NCBI GenBank assembly: GCA_964342675.1 | Contig: CAYFFR010000018.1 | Location: 1 to 28,598, forward strand | Length of the DNA: 28,598 nt | Direction of reading: 5' to 3' | From: MED-G82 sp964342675 | GTDB lineage: Bacteria; Pseudomonadota; Gammaproteobacteria; Magnimaribacterales; D2472 | Shown here: one piece after another, positions 7,777-16,712 of the stretch | Layout of the letters: every line of letters begins with the position of its first letter | Position numbering within the stretch: position 1 is the first letter of the stretch | Position numbers and translations under genes: made by a program | Notes under the pieces: model-generated | The model's database searches: none | What the model was told of the DNA's origin: nothing | What the model saw: the letters and a program-made list of their open reading frames with translations, nothing else

Positions 7777-8742
7777 ATGGAAACTTCAGTTATTGATTTA
7801 CTTGTACCAACCGAGATACAGGTTGATGATACAAATCCAAATATGTCAAAGATTATACTTGAGCCGTTGGAAAGAGGCTTTGGTCATACCCTAGGCAATG
7901 CTTTAAGAAGAATTTTGCTATCTTCTATGCCAGGAGCAGCTATTACTGATGTCAAGATAGAGGGTATTTCTCATGAATATTCAACTATTGAAGGAGTAAG
8001 AGAGGATGTGATTGACATATTATTAAATCTTAAAGAAATGCCAATCAGTATGATCGAAGGCAATGTTGCTGAAATTACTCTTAATATGTCTGGGCCTTCC
8101 GAAGTTAAAGCAAGTTCATTTGAAGTCCCTGGCAATCTTGAAATAGTTGATCAAGACCATCATGTAGCTACACTAGTTGACAAAGTTGATCTATCTTTAA
8201 GCGCTACTGTAAGGACTGGCAGGGGTTATGAGCCTGCTGATATGAGAGACGATGAAGAAGTTTCAGTAGGGTCATTAAAAGTTGATTCTTCATTCAGTCC
8301 TGTTAAGAGAGTAGCTTATTCAGTCGAGAATGCTAGATTTGAGAAGAGAACAGATTTAGATAGATTAATCGTTGAGCTTGAAACAAATGGAACATTAGAT
8401 CCAAAGAAAGCTATAGAGCATGCGGCAACTATTCTTCAGCAACAATTAGCAGCTTTTGTTGATCTTGATGCAATTGCAGAACAAGAAGCTAAGAAAGATC
8501 AAAATGATTTTGATCCATTGTTAATGAGATCTATAGAAGAATTAGAATTAACTGTTCGTTCTACGAATTGTTTAAAGGCTGAAAGTATTTTCTTAATCGG
8601 AGACCTTATACAGAGATCAGAATTTGATTTGCTTAAGACACCAAATTTGGGTAAGAAGTCTTTAAATGAAATCAAGGATGTTCTAGCCTCAAAAGGTTTT
8701 TCTTTAGGTACAACAATAGAAAATTGGCCACCAATGGGATAA
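7777..8742 (+). CDS. rpoA: DNA-directed RNA polymerase subunit alpha
   Basis: Assembly scaffold and promoter UP-element reader of RNA polymerase. 321 aa against 329. The N-terminal dimerisation domain includes ERGFGHTLGNALRRILLSSM near residue 33. The C-terminal domain follows a linker near residues 235-248 and retains the DNA-contact set: R261, N264 and K267 correspond to E. coli R265, N268 and K271 in VRSTNCLKAE. The end ENWPP is conserved. An AGGGAAG-type Shine-Dalgarno precedes the start. Order rpsD-rpoA-rplQ is standard. Confidence 0.98.
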   Translation: METSVIDLLVPTEIQVDDTNPNMSKIILEPLERGFGHTLGNALRRILLSSMPGAAITDVKIEGISHEYSTIEGVREDVIDILLNLKEMPISMIEGNVAEITLNMSGPSEVKASSFEVPGNLEIVDQDHHVATLVDKVDLSLSATVRTGRGYEPADMRDDEEVSVGSLKVDSSFSPVKRVAYSVENARFEKRTDLDRLIVELETNGTLDPKKAIEHAATILQQQLAAFVDLDAIAEQEAKKDQNDFDPLLMRSIEELELTVRSTNCLKAESIFLIGDLIQRSEFDLLKTPNLGKKSLNEIKDVLASKGFSLGTTIENWPPMG

Positions 8743-8746
8743 TGTC

Positions 8747-9157
8747 ATGAGACATAGAAAATCTGGAAGAAAGCTCAATCGGAACTCTTCTCATCGAAGG
8801 GCGTTATTTAAGAATCTATCCATAGCACTAATTGATAAGGAGCTTATTAAAACAACTCTACCCAAAGCAAAGGAGCTTAGATCTTTTTTAGAACCGTTAA
8901 TTACCATGGCTAAAGTTGATAATGTAGCTAATAGAAGACGGGCATTTTCAAAATTAAGAAATGATGAGGCAGTTGCGAAGCTTTTTACTGAGATTGCGAT
9001 CAGATCTAAGGACAGAGCTGGAGGTTATTTAAGAATTATTAAGGCGGGTTTTAGAAATGGCGATAAAGCTGACATGGCTTTTGTAGAATGGGTCGATAGA
9101 CTATCATCTGAAGATGACTTGAATGAACCAGAACTTAAAGCTGATTCCAAAAATTAA
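8747..9157 (+). CDS. rplQ: 50S ribosomal protein L17
   Basis: Large-subunit protein near the tunnel exit and last gene of the alpha operon. It starts MRHRKSGRKLNRNSSHRRAL and has RDKAGGYLRI-like sequence (RAGGYLRIIKAGFRNGD). 136 aa, about nine longer than E. coli, with an acidic tail (SSEDDLNEPELKADSKN). Its stop shares the four bases TTAA with the stop of convergent uvrA, so no terminator fits between the two genes. Confidence 0.97.
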   Translation: MRHRKSGRKLNRNSSHRRALFKNLSIALIDKELIKTTLPKAKELRSFLEPLITMAKVDNVANRRRAFSKLRNDEAVAKLFTEIAIRSKDRAGGYLRIIKAGFRNGDKADMAFVEWVDRLSSEDDLNEPELKADSKN

Positions 9158-11967
9158 ATTATTTTCTTTAAAAATTTTCCTGTATAAGATTGTTTCATTT
9201 TAGATACTTGAGATGGTGTCCCCTCGGCTATAACTGTTCCACCATCACTCCCACCTTCAGGACCTAAATCTATAATCCAATCACTTGATTTGATGACATC
9301 TAAATTATGTTCAATTACTAATACTGTATTGCCTTGAGCAGCAAGTCTTTTCAGTACTCCTAAAAGCAAATCTATATCATAGAAGTGTAATCCCGTAGTT
9401 GGTTCATCAAGTATATATAAAGTTTTACCAGTACTCCTTTTAGATAACTCCTTAGCTAGTTTTATTCTCTGTGCTTCTCCTCCAGATAAAGTTGTAGCAG
9501 ACTGGCCAAGAGTGATATATGTTAAACCAACATCAGCTAGGGTCTGCAGTTTATTTTTGATAGGAGGTATTAACTCAAAAAACTCTAAAGCTTCTTCAAC
9601 AGTCATATCCAAGACCTCAGCAATATTCTTATTTTTATATTTAACCTCCAGCGTTTGTTGGTTATATCTTTGATTATCACAGACATCACAAGTTACGTAT
9701 ACATCTGCTAAAAAATGCATTTCTACTTTTATAAGTCCATCACCTTGACAGGCTTCGCATCTTCCACCTTTGACATTAAAGCTAAATCTTCCAGGCTTAT
9801 AGCCTCTTGATCTTGATTCCTCTGATTGAGCAAATAAATCTCTAATATAAGAAAAGACTCCTGTATATGTTGCTGGATTAGATCTGGGTGTTCTACCTAT
9901 CGGAGCTTGATCAACAGCAACAACTTTATCAAGGTATTCAAGCCCTTTTATTGAATCACATTTTACTTCTTTTCTTAATTTAGCTTTATTTAAAATAAAG
10001 CTTGCCATAGGTAATAATGTTTGGTTGATTAGAGTCGATTTACCAGAGCCAGATACTCCCGTTATGCAAGTAAATAAACCAACAGGAATTTTGACATTAA
10101 TTGATCTCAGGTTATTTTCATAAGCATTTATTAGCTCTAGATAATTATCTGGTCTAGCTGAACTAGCTGGGTACCTTATCGATTTTTTTCCAGACAAATA
10201 TTGACCAGTCAATGACTTTTTTTCTTGAATAATGTCATCAAGCTTGCCTTGAGCACATATTTCTCCTCCATGCACTCCTGCTCCAGGACCAATATCTATT
10301 ATGTGGTCAGCACTTTTCATAGCTCCTTCATCATGCTCTACAACCAGCACAGTGTTTCCTAGCTTTTTTAAATTTTGTAAAGTTTTAATCAACCTCGCAT
10401 TATCTCTTTGGTGTAATCCTATTGAGGGCTCATCTAAAACATATGTTACTCCAACCAAGCCAGACCCTATTTGACTAGCTAATCTTATCCTTTGGGATTC
10501 TCCCCCTGATAATGATTCAGCACTTCTATCGAGAGTGAGGTAATTAAGACCAACATCCAATAAGAAAGACAAACGAGAATTGATTTCTTTCAAAATCTTA
10601 TCTGCAATCTTTGCTTGTGATCCGCTAAGTTTTGTATCTTTAATGAACTCTAATGCATCTGATATCTTGAGCTCAGTAATATGATTAATAGGATAATTAT
10701 TAATAAAGATATTTCTAGACTCTTTCTTTAGTCTCGAACCATTACAATCGTTGCAATGACTGTCAGATAATAATTTTGCTAATTCATTTCTTAAAAAATC
10801 AGAATCAGTTTCCTTAAATCGCCGCTCAGTGTTTGGAATCACTCCTTCAAAATTGTGTTTTCTAACTATTCTACTTCCGCTTTTAAATCTTTTTGAAAAA
10901 TCAATCCTATCTTGAGATCCATATAAGATTATTTTTTGAATATCTTTCCCCAAGCTGCCCCAAGAACAATTAAGATCAAATTTATAATGAGCAGCTAAAC
11001 ATTTCAATTGATGGTAGTAGAATCTATTTCGCTTATTCCAACCTTTAATTGCTCCACTATTTATAGATGCTTCAGGATCAGAGATTATTTTATTTTCATC
11101 AAAATATTGAATGACCCCTAATCCATCACATTTCTCACAAGCACCAAATGGGTTATTAAAAGAAAACATTCTTGGCTCCAATTCACTTACAGAATAACCG
11201 CATTGAGGACATGAATAGCTTGATGAGAATGAGACAACCTTTGACTCATCTATGTATTCAATTTCTACAATATTTTCTGATAGCATTAGGGCTGACTCAA
11301 TAGATTCAGCAAGTCTTAGTCTTAGATCCTCATCATTATCTAAGACAAGCCTGTCGACGACGGCACTGATATTATGTTTTTGATTTTTATTTAGACTCGG
11401 AAACTCATCTAAAGACACAATCAAATCATTAACTTTTACTCTTAAGTAACCTTCTTTTTTTAATAATTCATAAACACCAAGATGCTCACCTTTCTTACCT
11501 CTAATGATGGGTGCTAGAACCATTATTTTTTTACTCTTATTATTGCTTATGATCTCATCACACATCTCTTGGATAGTTTTAGCGTTTAAAACTTCATTGT
11601 GATTCGGGCAGACAGGGGTTCCAATTCTTGCATATAGTAAGCGCAAATAGTCATAGATTTCTGTAACTGTACCAACAGTAGATCTAGGGTTATGCGATGT
11701 AGACTTTTGTTCGATTGAAATAGCCGGTGATAATCCCTCGATCTGATCTACATCAGGTTTTTCCATCATTGATAAAAACTGCCTAGCATAGGCAGATAAG
11801 GACTCTACATATCTTCTTTGTCCTTCTGCATAAAGCGTATCAAATGCAAGAGATGATTTTCCTGATCCTGAGAGCCCAGTTATAACAATTAATTTTTCTC
11901 TTGGAATATCAATAGAAATATTCTTAAGATTATGAGTTCTAGCACCCTTTACAGAAATTTTATCCAT
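9154..11967 (-). CDS. uvrA: Excinuclease ABC subunit A
   Basis: DNA-damage sensor of nucleotide excision repair, a tandem ABC ATPase that loads UvrB. 937 aa against 940 in E. coli. Visible parts: Walker A motifs GLSGSGKS (31-38) and GVSGSGKST (637-645); ABC signatures LSGGESQRIRLASQ and LSGGEAQRIKLAKE; zinc modules C253/C256/C277/C280 and C737/C740/C760/C763. It is divergent from ssb with a 65-base spacer, the arrangement known from other Gammaproteobacteria. I see no LexA-type box (CTGT-N8-ACAG) in that spacer, so damage induction may be lost or use another sequence. Confidence 0.99.
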   Translation of the reverse strand: MDKISVKGARTHNLKNISIDIPREKLIVITGLSGSGKSSLAFDTLYAEGQRRYVESLSAYARQFLSMMEKPDVDQIEGLSPAISIEQKSTSHNPRSTVGTVTEIYDYLRLLYARIGTPVCPNHNEVLNAKTIQEMCDEIISNNKSKKIMVLAPIIRGKKGEHLGVYELLKKEGYLRVKVNDLIVSLDEFPSLNKNQKHNISAVVDRLVLDNDEDLRLRLAESIESALMLSENIVEIEYIDESKVVSFSSSYSCPQCGYSVSELEPRMFSFNNPFGACEKCDGLGVIQYFDENKIISDPEASINSGAIKGWNKRNRFYYHQLKCLAAHYKFDLNCSWGSLGKDIQKIILYGSQDRIDFSKRFKSGSRIVRKHNFEGVIPNTERRFKETDSDFLRNELAKLLSDSHCNDCNGSRLKKESRNIFINNYPINHITELKISDALEFIKDTKLSGSQAKIADKILKEINSRLSFLLDVGLNYLTLDRSAESLSGGESQRIRLASQIGSGLVGVTYVLDEPSIGLHQRDNARLIKTLQNLKKLGNTVLVVEHDEGAMKSADHIIDIGPGAGVHGGEICAQGKLDDIIQEKKSLTGQYLSGKKSIRYPASSARPDNYLELINAYENNLRSINVKIPVGLFTCITGVSGSGKSTLINQTLLPMASFILNKAKLRKEVKCDSIKGLEYLDKVVAVDQAPIGRTPRSNPATYTGVFSYIRDLFAQSEESRSRGYKPGRFSFNVKGGRCEACQGDGLIKVEMHFLADVYVTCDVCDNQRYNQQTLEVKYKNKNIAEVLDMTVEEALEFFELIPPIKNKLQTLADVGLTYITLGQSATTLSGGEAQRIKLAKELSKRSTGKTLYILDEPTTGLHFYDIDLLLGVLKRLAAQGNTVLVIEHNLDVIKSSDWIIDLGPEGGSDGGTVIAEGTPSQVSKMKQSYTGKFLKKII

Positions 11968-12032
11968 AAATTTAAAAGATTATGTCACTAAGATATTTTT
12001 CGAGTTAAACTAGTAAATTATACGAGGTAATT

Positions 12033-12482
12033 ATGAGCAGAGGTGTAAATAAGGTAATATTAATTGGTAATTTAGGTCAAAAACCTGAAATTAGATACAC
12101 GGAAAGTAAAATTCCAGTTGCAAACTTATCTATTGCTACTTCAGAATCTTGGAAAGATAAGGATACTGGAGAAAACAGAGAAAAAACTGAATGGCACAGA
12201 GTGATTTTCTTTAATAAGCTTGCTGAAATTGCAGAGCAATATTTGGATAAAGGATCAAAGGTTTATGTGGAGGGTCGTATACAAACAAGAAAGTGGCAAG
12301 ATAAAGAAACTGGAGCTGATCGATATACAACAGAGATTTTAGGTAATACATTGACTATGTTAGGCAGCGACAAAGGCCGCTCTGGTGATTCCCAAGATGC
12401 CTCTGATAACAAAGAAGAAAAATTCCCCTCAGAAGAACAGTCTCAAGACAATAGTTTCTCTGAGGATGATATCCCATTCTAA
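12033..12482 (+). CDS. ssb: Single-stranded DNA-binding protein
   Basis: Tetrameric OB-fold protein that coats single-stranded DNA and recruits repair and replication partners. 149 aa against 178; the shortening is in the linker. The OB domain covers about residues 1-110 (MSRGVNKVILIGNLGQKPE, WHRVIFFNKLAEIAEQYL, KGSKVYVEGRI). The acidic linker leads to the canonical partner-binding tip DDIPF. A GAGG lies a few bases before the ATG. It is divergent from uvrA. Confidence 0.98.
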   Translation: MSRGVNKVILIGNLGQKPEIRYTESKIPVANLSIATSESWKDKDTGENREKTEWHRVIFFNKLAEIAEQYLDKGSKVYVEGRIQTRKWQDKETGADRYTTEILGNTLTMLGSDKGRSGDSQDASDNKEEKFPSEEQSQDNSFSEDDIPF

Positions 12483-12485
12483 ACT

Positions 12486-13346
12486 TTGAATTTTAAACAC
12501 ATAACTTACAAGGCTTTTGGAGGTGTTGGCTTAATAACACTCAATCGTCCTGAAAAACTCAATGCATTTACAATAACTATGATGCAAGAGTTATGTGATG
12601 CATTAGACCACACCGATCATGATGATCAGATTAAAGTAGTGCTGATCACTGGAGCAGGTAGAGCATTTTGTGCAGGTGCTGATTTATCAGGTGGTGAGGA
12701 CACTTTTGTAGATAGGTTTGATACATCAGGAGGACATCCGCAAGATATTAATAGGGACTCTGGAGGGATTTTAACTCTTAGAATGTTTAAATCTCTTAAG
12801 CCCATTGTGACAGCATGCAATGGACCAGCTGTTGGGGTCGGTGCAACACTTCAGTTGGCTGCTGATATCCGTATTGCATCATCTAACGCAAAATATGGAT
12901 TTGTATTCTTGAATAGAGGCATTGTTAATGATGCTTGTAGTTCATGGTTTTTACCTAAAATTATTGGTATATCTAAAGCTTTAGAGCTTTGTTATTCAGG
13001 TAAAATTATTGATGCAAATGAAGCTAAAGATATTGGACTAGTAAGTTATATATTTACAAATGATGAGTTGTTAGACCAGGCATTCGCTTATTGCAATGAT
13101 CTAACCAAGAGATCAGCTCCAGTTTCTGTAGCAATGGCACGAAGGCTCTTTTGGAGCTCCCTAGGAGATGATAGCCCTTATAGGTCTCATGAGCTTGAAA
13201 GCACGTTCATAAGCTTAAGAGGTAGATCTAGAGACGCTAAAGAGGGCGTTAATTCATTTCTTGAAAAGAGGAAGGCAAATTTTCCAAATACTGTGACTAA
13301 TGATTTACCACATGATTTTAAGAAAGAATTAGACAATAGTGATTAG
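12486..13346 (+). CDS. Crotonase-family protein (enoyl-CoA hydratase/isomerase-like)
   Basis: 286-aa crotonase-fold protein, probably acting on an acyl-CoA thioester in the cytoplasm. The oxyanion-hole segments are clear: GRAFCAGADL (residues 59-68) and NGPAVGVGATLQLAADIRIA (112-131). The two glutamates used by classical enoyl-CoA hydratase are replaced by T121 and F141, by my alignment from memory. D149 in GIVNDACSSWFLP may take over, as a Glu at that position does in a common bacterial subgroup. Hydration of enoyl-CoA is therefore unproven, and isomerase or another crotonase reaction is possible. The start is TTG, three bases after the ssb stop; the first in-frame ATG would remove the N-terminal fold. 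It may be cotranscribed with ssb. Confidence 0.85.
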   Translation: MNFKHITYKAFGGVGLITLNRPEKLNAFTITMMQELCDALDHTDHDDQIKVVLITGAGRAFCAGADLSGGEDTFVDRFDTSGGHPQDINRDSGGILTLRMFKSLKPIVTACNGPAVGVGATLQLAADIRIASSNAKYGFVFLNRGIVNDACSSWFLPKIIGISKALELCYSGKIIDANEAKDIGLVSYIFTNDELLDQAFAYCNDLTKRSAPVSVAMARRLFWSSLGDDSPYRSHELESTFISLRGRSRDAKEGVNSFLEKRKANFPNTVTNDLPHDFKKELDNSD

Positions 13347-14548
13347 TATTTTGTAAATACTAAGCTTGCATTTGTTCCTCCAAAACCAAATGAGTTACTC
13401 ATTACAGTTCTGATTTCTTTTTCAAGATAATCTTTATTAATTGATAAACCTTTACCTTCTGTTATTACTTCATCAATATTGATTGAAGGAGATATAAAGT
13501 TATTTTTCATCATAAGTAGAGAATAGATGGCTTCTTGAGCTCCTGCGGCACCGAGAGAATGACCAGTTAATGATTTAGTAGATGTAATAATCGGTATATG
13601 TGAATCAAATGTATCTTTAATTGCTTGAAGTTCCGCAACATCGCCCAGTAATGTACCAGTGCCATGTGCATTTATATAATCAACATTCTTGACTTGTTGC
13701 AAAGCTTTCTTCATACACCTTTTTGCACCCTCCCCAGACGGTGCTACCATATCATAACCATCAGAATTTGCAGCATAGCCTTTTAATGATGCAATTATAT
13801 TAGCGCCTCTTGATTTAGCATGAGCCTCATCCTCTATGATAACGATACCTGCTCCAGCAGCGATGACAAAACCATCTCTAGATGTATCAAATGGTCTTGA
13901 GGCTCTTTCTGGTTCTTCATTATATTTAGAGGAAAGAGCGCCCATAGCATCAAATAATGACGATGATGTCCAATGATCATCTTCACCACCTCCAGCTATT
14001 ATTACGTCTTGTAATCCAGATTCTATTAATTGGGCTGCATGTCCAATACAGTGGGCACTAGTAGAGCAGGCAGATGAAATAGAATAATTCACTCCTTGGG
14101 TTTTAAAAAAGGTTCCTAGAGATGCTGATACAGTGCTTCCCATTGTTTTAGTAACTGCATAAGGACCTATTCTTTTAGGATTTTTATTTCTTGCTGTATC
14201 TGAAGCTATTATTTGTGCTTCTGGAGAAGCACCCCCAGACCCTGCAACTACACCAACCCTAGTTAAATCAATTTTGTCTAACTCTATACCAGAACACAAA
14301 ATAGCTTCTTTTGCAGCTATATATGCAAAAGCAGATGCTTTAGACATAAATCTCAATATTTTCCTTTCAATAATCTCTGAAAGATCAATACTGATTGATC
14401 CTGAAATTGTACTCTTCATTCCAAGCTCTTTATATTCTTGATTCTTACTGATACCAGACTTCCCAGTTTTAAGACTCTGAGTCACTTCATTAAGATTATT
14501 CCCAATTGGTGAGAGTATCCCCATGCCTGTAATAACTGCATTAGCCAT
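13343..14548 (-). CDS. fabB: 3-oxoacyl-ACP synthase I
   Basis: Condensing enzyme that elongates unsaturated acyl-ACP after FabA has made the cis double bond. 401 aa against 406. Catalytic set: C161 in SSACSTSAHC, H295 in NAHGTGT, K325 and H330 in KSLTGHSLGAAGA; the glycine-rich end NSFGFGGTNAS is intact. The sequence is FabB-like rather than FabF-like (DGYDMVAPSGEGA, AQEAIYSLLMM, SPSINIDE), and its position after fabA agrees. It is last in an ispB-fabA-fabB run. Its stop overlaps the stop of the convergent crotonase gene by four bases. Confidence 0.96.
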   Translation of the reverse strand: MANAVITGMGILSPIGNNLNEVTQSLKTGKSGISKNQEYKELGMKSTISGSISIDLSEIIERKILRFMSKASAFAYIAAKEAILCSGIELDKIDLTRVGVVAGSGGASPEAQIIASDTARNKNPKRIGPYAVTKTMGSTVSASLGTFFKTQGVNYSISSACSTSAHCIGHAAQLIESGLQDVIIAGGGEDDHWTSSSLFDAMGALSSKYNEEPERASRPFDTSRDGFVIAAGAGIVIIEDEAHAKSRGANIIASLKGYAANSDGYDMVAPSGEGAKRCMKKALQQVKNVDYINAHGTGTLLGDVAELQAIKDTFDSHIPIITSTKSLTGHSLGAAGAQEAIYSLLMMKNNFISPSINIDEVITEGKGLSINKDYLEKEIRTVMSNSFGFGGTNASLVFTKY

Positions 14549-14551
14549 AAA

Positions 14552-15073
14552 TTAGAATGCCGTTAAATCTTTAAATAAGCCAACTCTTAGATTATTAGCT
14601 GAATAAATATGTTTTCCATCAACATACATATCACCATCTCCAAAGCCCACTACAGCACTTCTTTTTACAACTCTTTTTATATGGATTTCATAAGATACTT
14701 TTTTAGCATTAGGCAGTACTTGACCAAAGAACTTTACTTTTTCTACTCCAAGCGCTCGACCATAGCCTTCAAGCTTTAGCCATAGTAAATAAAAACCAAC
14801 TAGTTGCCACATTGCATCTAAACCCAAGCATCCGGGCATAACCGGATCATTTGTAAAGTGACAGTCAAAAAACCATAGTTTTGGATTGATATCTAACGAA
14901 GCATGAACTAAACCTTTACCATATTTACCTTCAGAATCATTAATTATCTCTATATTGTCAAACATAAGCATTTCATTTGAAGGAAGCTTACCGTTCGTGG
15001 GACCAAATAATTTTCCTGCCGCACAATCTACAAGCTCTGGCTTTGAGTAATTCGATTTAGGTTGAAAGGTCAT
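14552..15073 (-). CDS. fabA: 3-hydroxydecanoyl-ACP dehydratase/isomerase
   Basis: Hot-dog-fold enzyme that dehydrates 3-hydroxydecanoyl-ACP and isomerises the product to the cis-3 form, the entry to unsaturated fatty acids. 173 aa against 172. Catalytic H72 (DCHFTNDPVMPGCLGLDAMW) and D86 match the E. coli pair. Its ATG overlaps the ispB stop by four bases (ATGA), and fabB begins three bases after its stop, so the trio is very likely one transcript. Confidence 0.97.
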   Translation of the reverse strand: MTFQPKSNYSKPELVDCAAGKLFGPTNGKLPSNEMLMFDNIEIINDSEGKYGKGLVHASLDINPKLWFFDCHFTNDPVMPGCLGLDAMWQLVGFYLLWLKLEGYGRALGVEKVKFFGQVLPNAKKVSYEIHIKRVVKRSAVVGFGDGDMYVDGKHIYSANNLRVGLFKDLTAF

Positions 15074-16047
15074 TTTGATCTAAGACTTGAATATTCAATC
15101 AATCTTAACATTTCTTTGTAATTTGGGTGTGTTTTAACTTTATTTATAGATTCATGGGCTTTTAATAAATATTTATTTAACAGTGTTCTTGTCTGGATTA
15201 GTTGAGAATTTCTAGAAAGCACTTTTTTTAACTGATTAAAGGATGATTTCTTGAGTGGAGATCCAAAATGATTTTTTAAGAATCTTACATCATTTTTATT
15301 GGCTGACCTCATTATCTCTCTTAATGGCAAAGTATATTTACCCTCTGAAAAATCCTTAAAGTGCTCTTTACCAATTTTCTTATCAAAATCATAATCCAAT
15401 AAATCATCTTTAATTTGAAAAACAATTCCTAGATTCTTTCCAAATGAAGCAATTGCTTTTATCTGATTTAGAGAATACTTTCCTACAATACCCCCACACA
15501 TTGCTGCAGCCTCAAATAATCTCCCAGTTTTTAAATAAGCAATCTTAATTAATTGGTTTACAGCAGGGAGCTTATGGGTTTTTAGAACTTCTAATTGGAG
15601 TATTTCTCCTTTTGCAATTGCATTTGTTGCATTGGCAAGCTCTGTCAAGATTTTAATATTCTTCATTTTTACCATCTGAATAAATGCTTTTGAATAAATG
15701 AAATCTCCTATTAGCACACCATGAGAATTTGTCCAAGCCTTATTAACAGTTTCAACTCCTCTTCTAACTTTTGCATCATCTACAATATCGTCATGAACTA
15801 GGGTAGCTGAATGGAGTAATTCAATTACAGAAGCTAGCTGGATAATATTATTTCTATGCTTTAATGAATTATCTTTTTTAGACTCTGAGGCTAAGACTGT
15901 TAGCAGTGATCTTAATTTCTTGCCTTCAGACTGAAATACATGATTGTAGAGCTTATTTACAATCGACTCATCAGAGATGCCACTAAGAATTTTCTTGTTA
16001 ACAGCCTCAAGTTGCTTTTGTCTTATTTTGCTTAGATCTAATTTCAT
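15070..16047 (-). CDS. ispB: Octaprenyl (polyprenyl) diphosphate synthase
   Basis: Trans-prenyltransferase that builds the side chain of ubiquinone from farnesyl and isopentenyl diphosphates. 325 aa against 323. First aspartate-rich motif HDDIVDDAKVRRG (85-97) and second DDLLDYD (214-220) are intact, as is GKKLR near residue 42. Product chain length cannot be told from sequence alone. Divergence from rplU is a conserved gammaproteobacterial arrangement; having fabA and fabB directly downstream is not. Confidence 0.95.
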   Translation of the reverse strand: MKLDLSKIRQKQLEAVNKKILSGISDESIVNKLYNHVFQSEGKKLRSLLTVLASESKKDNSLKHRNNIIQLASVIELLHSATLVHDDIVDDAKVRRGVETVNKAWTNSHGVLIGDFIYSKAFIQMVKMKNIKILTELANATNAIAKGEILQLEVLKTHKLPAVNQLIKIAYLKTGRLFEAAAMCGGIVGKYSLNQIKAIASFGKNLGIVFQIKDDLLDYDFDKKIGKEHFKDFSEGKYTLPLREIMRSANKNDVRFLKNHFGSPLKKSSFNQLKKVLSRNSQLIQTRTLLNKYLLKAHESINKVKTHPNYKEMLRLIEYSSLRSK

Positions 16048-16063
16048 GTAATTGAGCGATCAA

Positions 16064-16069
16064 ATTATA
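16064..16069 (-). promoter_or_regulatory. Candidate -10 element for ispB-fabA-fabB
   Basis: Perfect TATAAT on the minus strand, 16 bases before the ispB ATG. I find no good -35 at 16-18 bases. If used, the leader would be only about ten bases. It lies back to back with the rplU promoter. Confidence 0.4.
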
Positions 16070-16077
16070 CATAAGTA

Positions 16078-16106
16078 TTGATAATTTCTTTATAAAAGCG
16101 TATATT
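16078..16106 (+). promoter_or_regulatory. Sigma-70-type promoter of rplU-rpmA-obg
   Basis: TTGATA (16078-16083), a 17-base spacer and TATATT (16101-16106) make a strong candidate. The predicted start near 16113 gives a leader of about 22 bases to the rplU ATG at 16135. Confidence 0.65.
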
Positions 16107-16134
16107 TTGCGACCATTATAGATCAGTAAATATC

Positions 16135-16452
16135 ATGTATGCAGTAATTGAAACAGGCGGCAAACAACATCAAGTTGAACCAGACCAAGTTTTAAATATA
16201 GATCTCCGAGATGCTTCTAAAGGAGATAAGATAGTATTTGAAAATGTACTATTATGTGTAGATGGGGACGATGTAAAAATTGGACAACCCTTTTTAAAAA
16301 ATGCACAAGTTACAGCTGAAGTTCTTGATGAGATTCAAGGATCTAAAATATCTATCCTTAGATTCAGAAGAAGAAAGCATAGCATGAGAAAGATTGGACA
16401 CAGGCAGAGATTTACAAAGATAATAATCAAAAATATTAAGGTTGGTAAATAA
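16135..16452 (+). CDS. rplU: 50S ribosomal protein L21
   Basis: 23S rRNA-binding protein. 105 aa against 103. It begins MYAVIETGGKQHQVEPDQVL and has the C-terminal FRRRKHSMRKIGHRQRFTKI block. Its TAA overlaps the rpmA ATG by one base (TAATG). First gene of a three-gene run with rpmA and obg. Confidence 0.98.
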   Translation: MYAVIETGGKQHQVEPDQVLNIDLRDASKGDKIVFENVLLCVDGDDVKIGQPFLKNAQVTAEVLDEIQGSKISILRFRRRKHSMRKIGHRQRFTKIIIKNIKVGK

Positions 16453-16709
16453 TGGCGCATAAGAAAGCTGGAGGCTCCAGTAAGAACGGTCGTGATTCGC
16501 AATCTAAAAGGTTGGGCGTCAAGAAATTTGGTGGTGAATTTGTTAAAGCCGGTGAAATCATTATCAGACAAAGAGGAACTAACGCACATCCAGGCCAAAA
16601 TGTTGGTATGGGTAAGGATCATACTCTATTTGCAAAAAGTGAAGGCATAGTTTCTTTTACTTATAAAGGCCCTAAACAAAGAAAAACAGTCAACGTTTTA
16701 CCTAAATAA
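16452..16709 (+). CDS. rpmA: 50S ribosomal protein L27
   Basis: Protein whose N-terminal tail reaches the peptidyl-transferase centre. 85 aa, the E. coli length. It begins MAHKKAGGSSKNGRDSQSKR (standard, with no extra processed leader) and continues RLGVKKFGGEFVKAGEIIIR and GTNAHPGQNVGMGKDHTLFA. Start overlaps the rplU stop. Confidence 0.98.
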   Translation: MAHKKAGGSSKNGRDSQSKRLGVKKFGGEFVKAGEIIIRQRGTNAHPGQNVGMGKDHTLFAKSEGIVSFTYKGPKQRKTVNVLPK

Positions 16710-16712
16710 ATC

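Noticed and set aside
9140..9170. Rho-independent terminator at the end of the ribosomal operon
   Set aside because: The stops of rplQ and uvrA share TTAA and I see no GC-rich hairpin with a T-run. I found no convincing intrinsic terminator at the other convergent junctions either.
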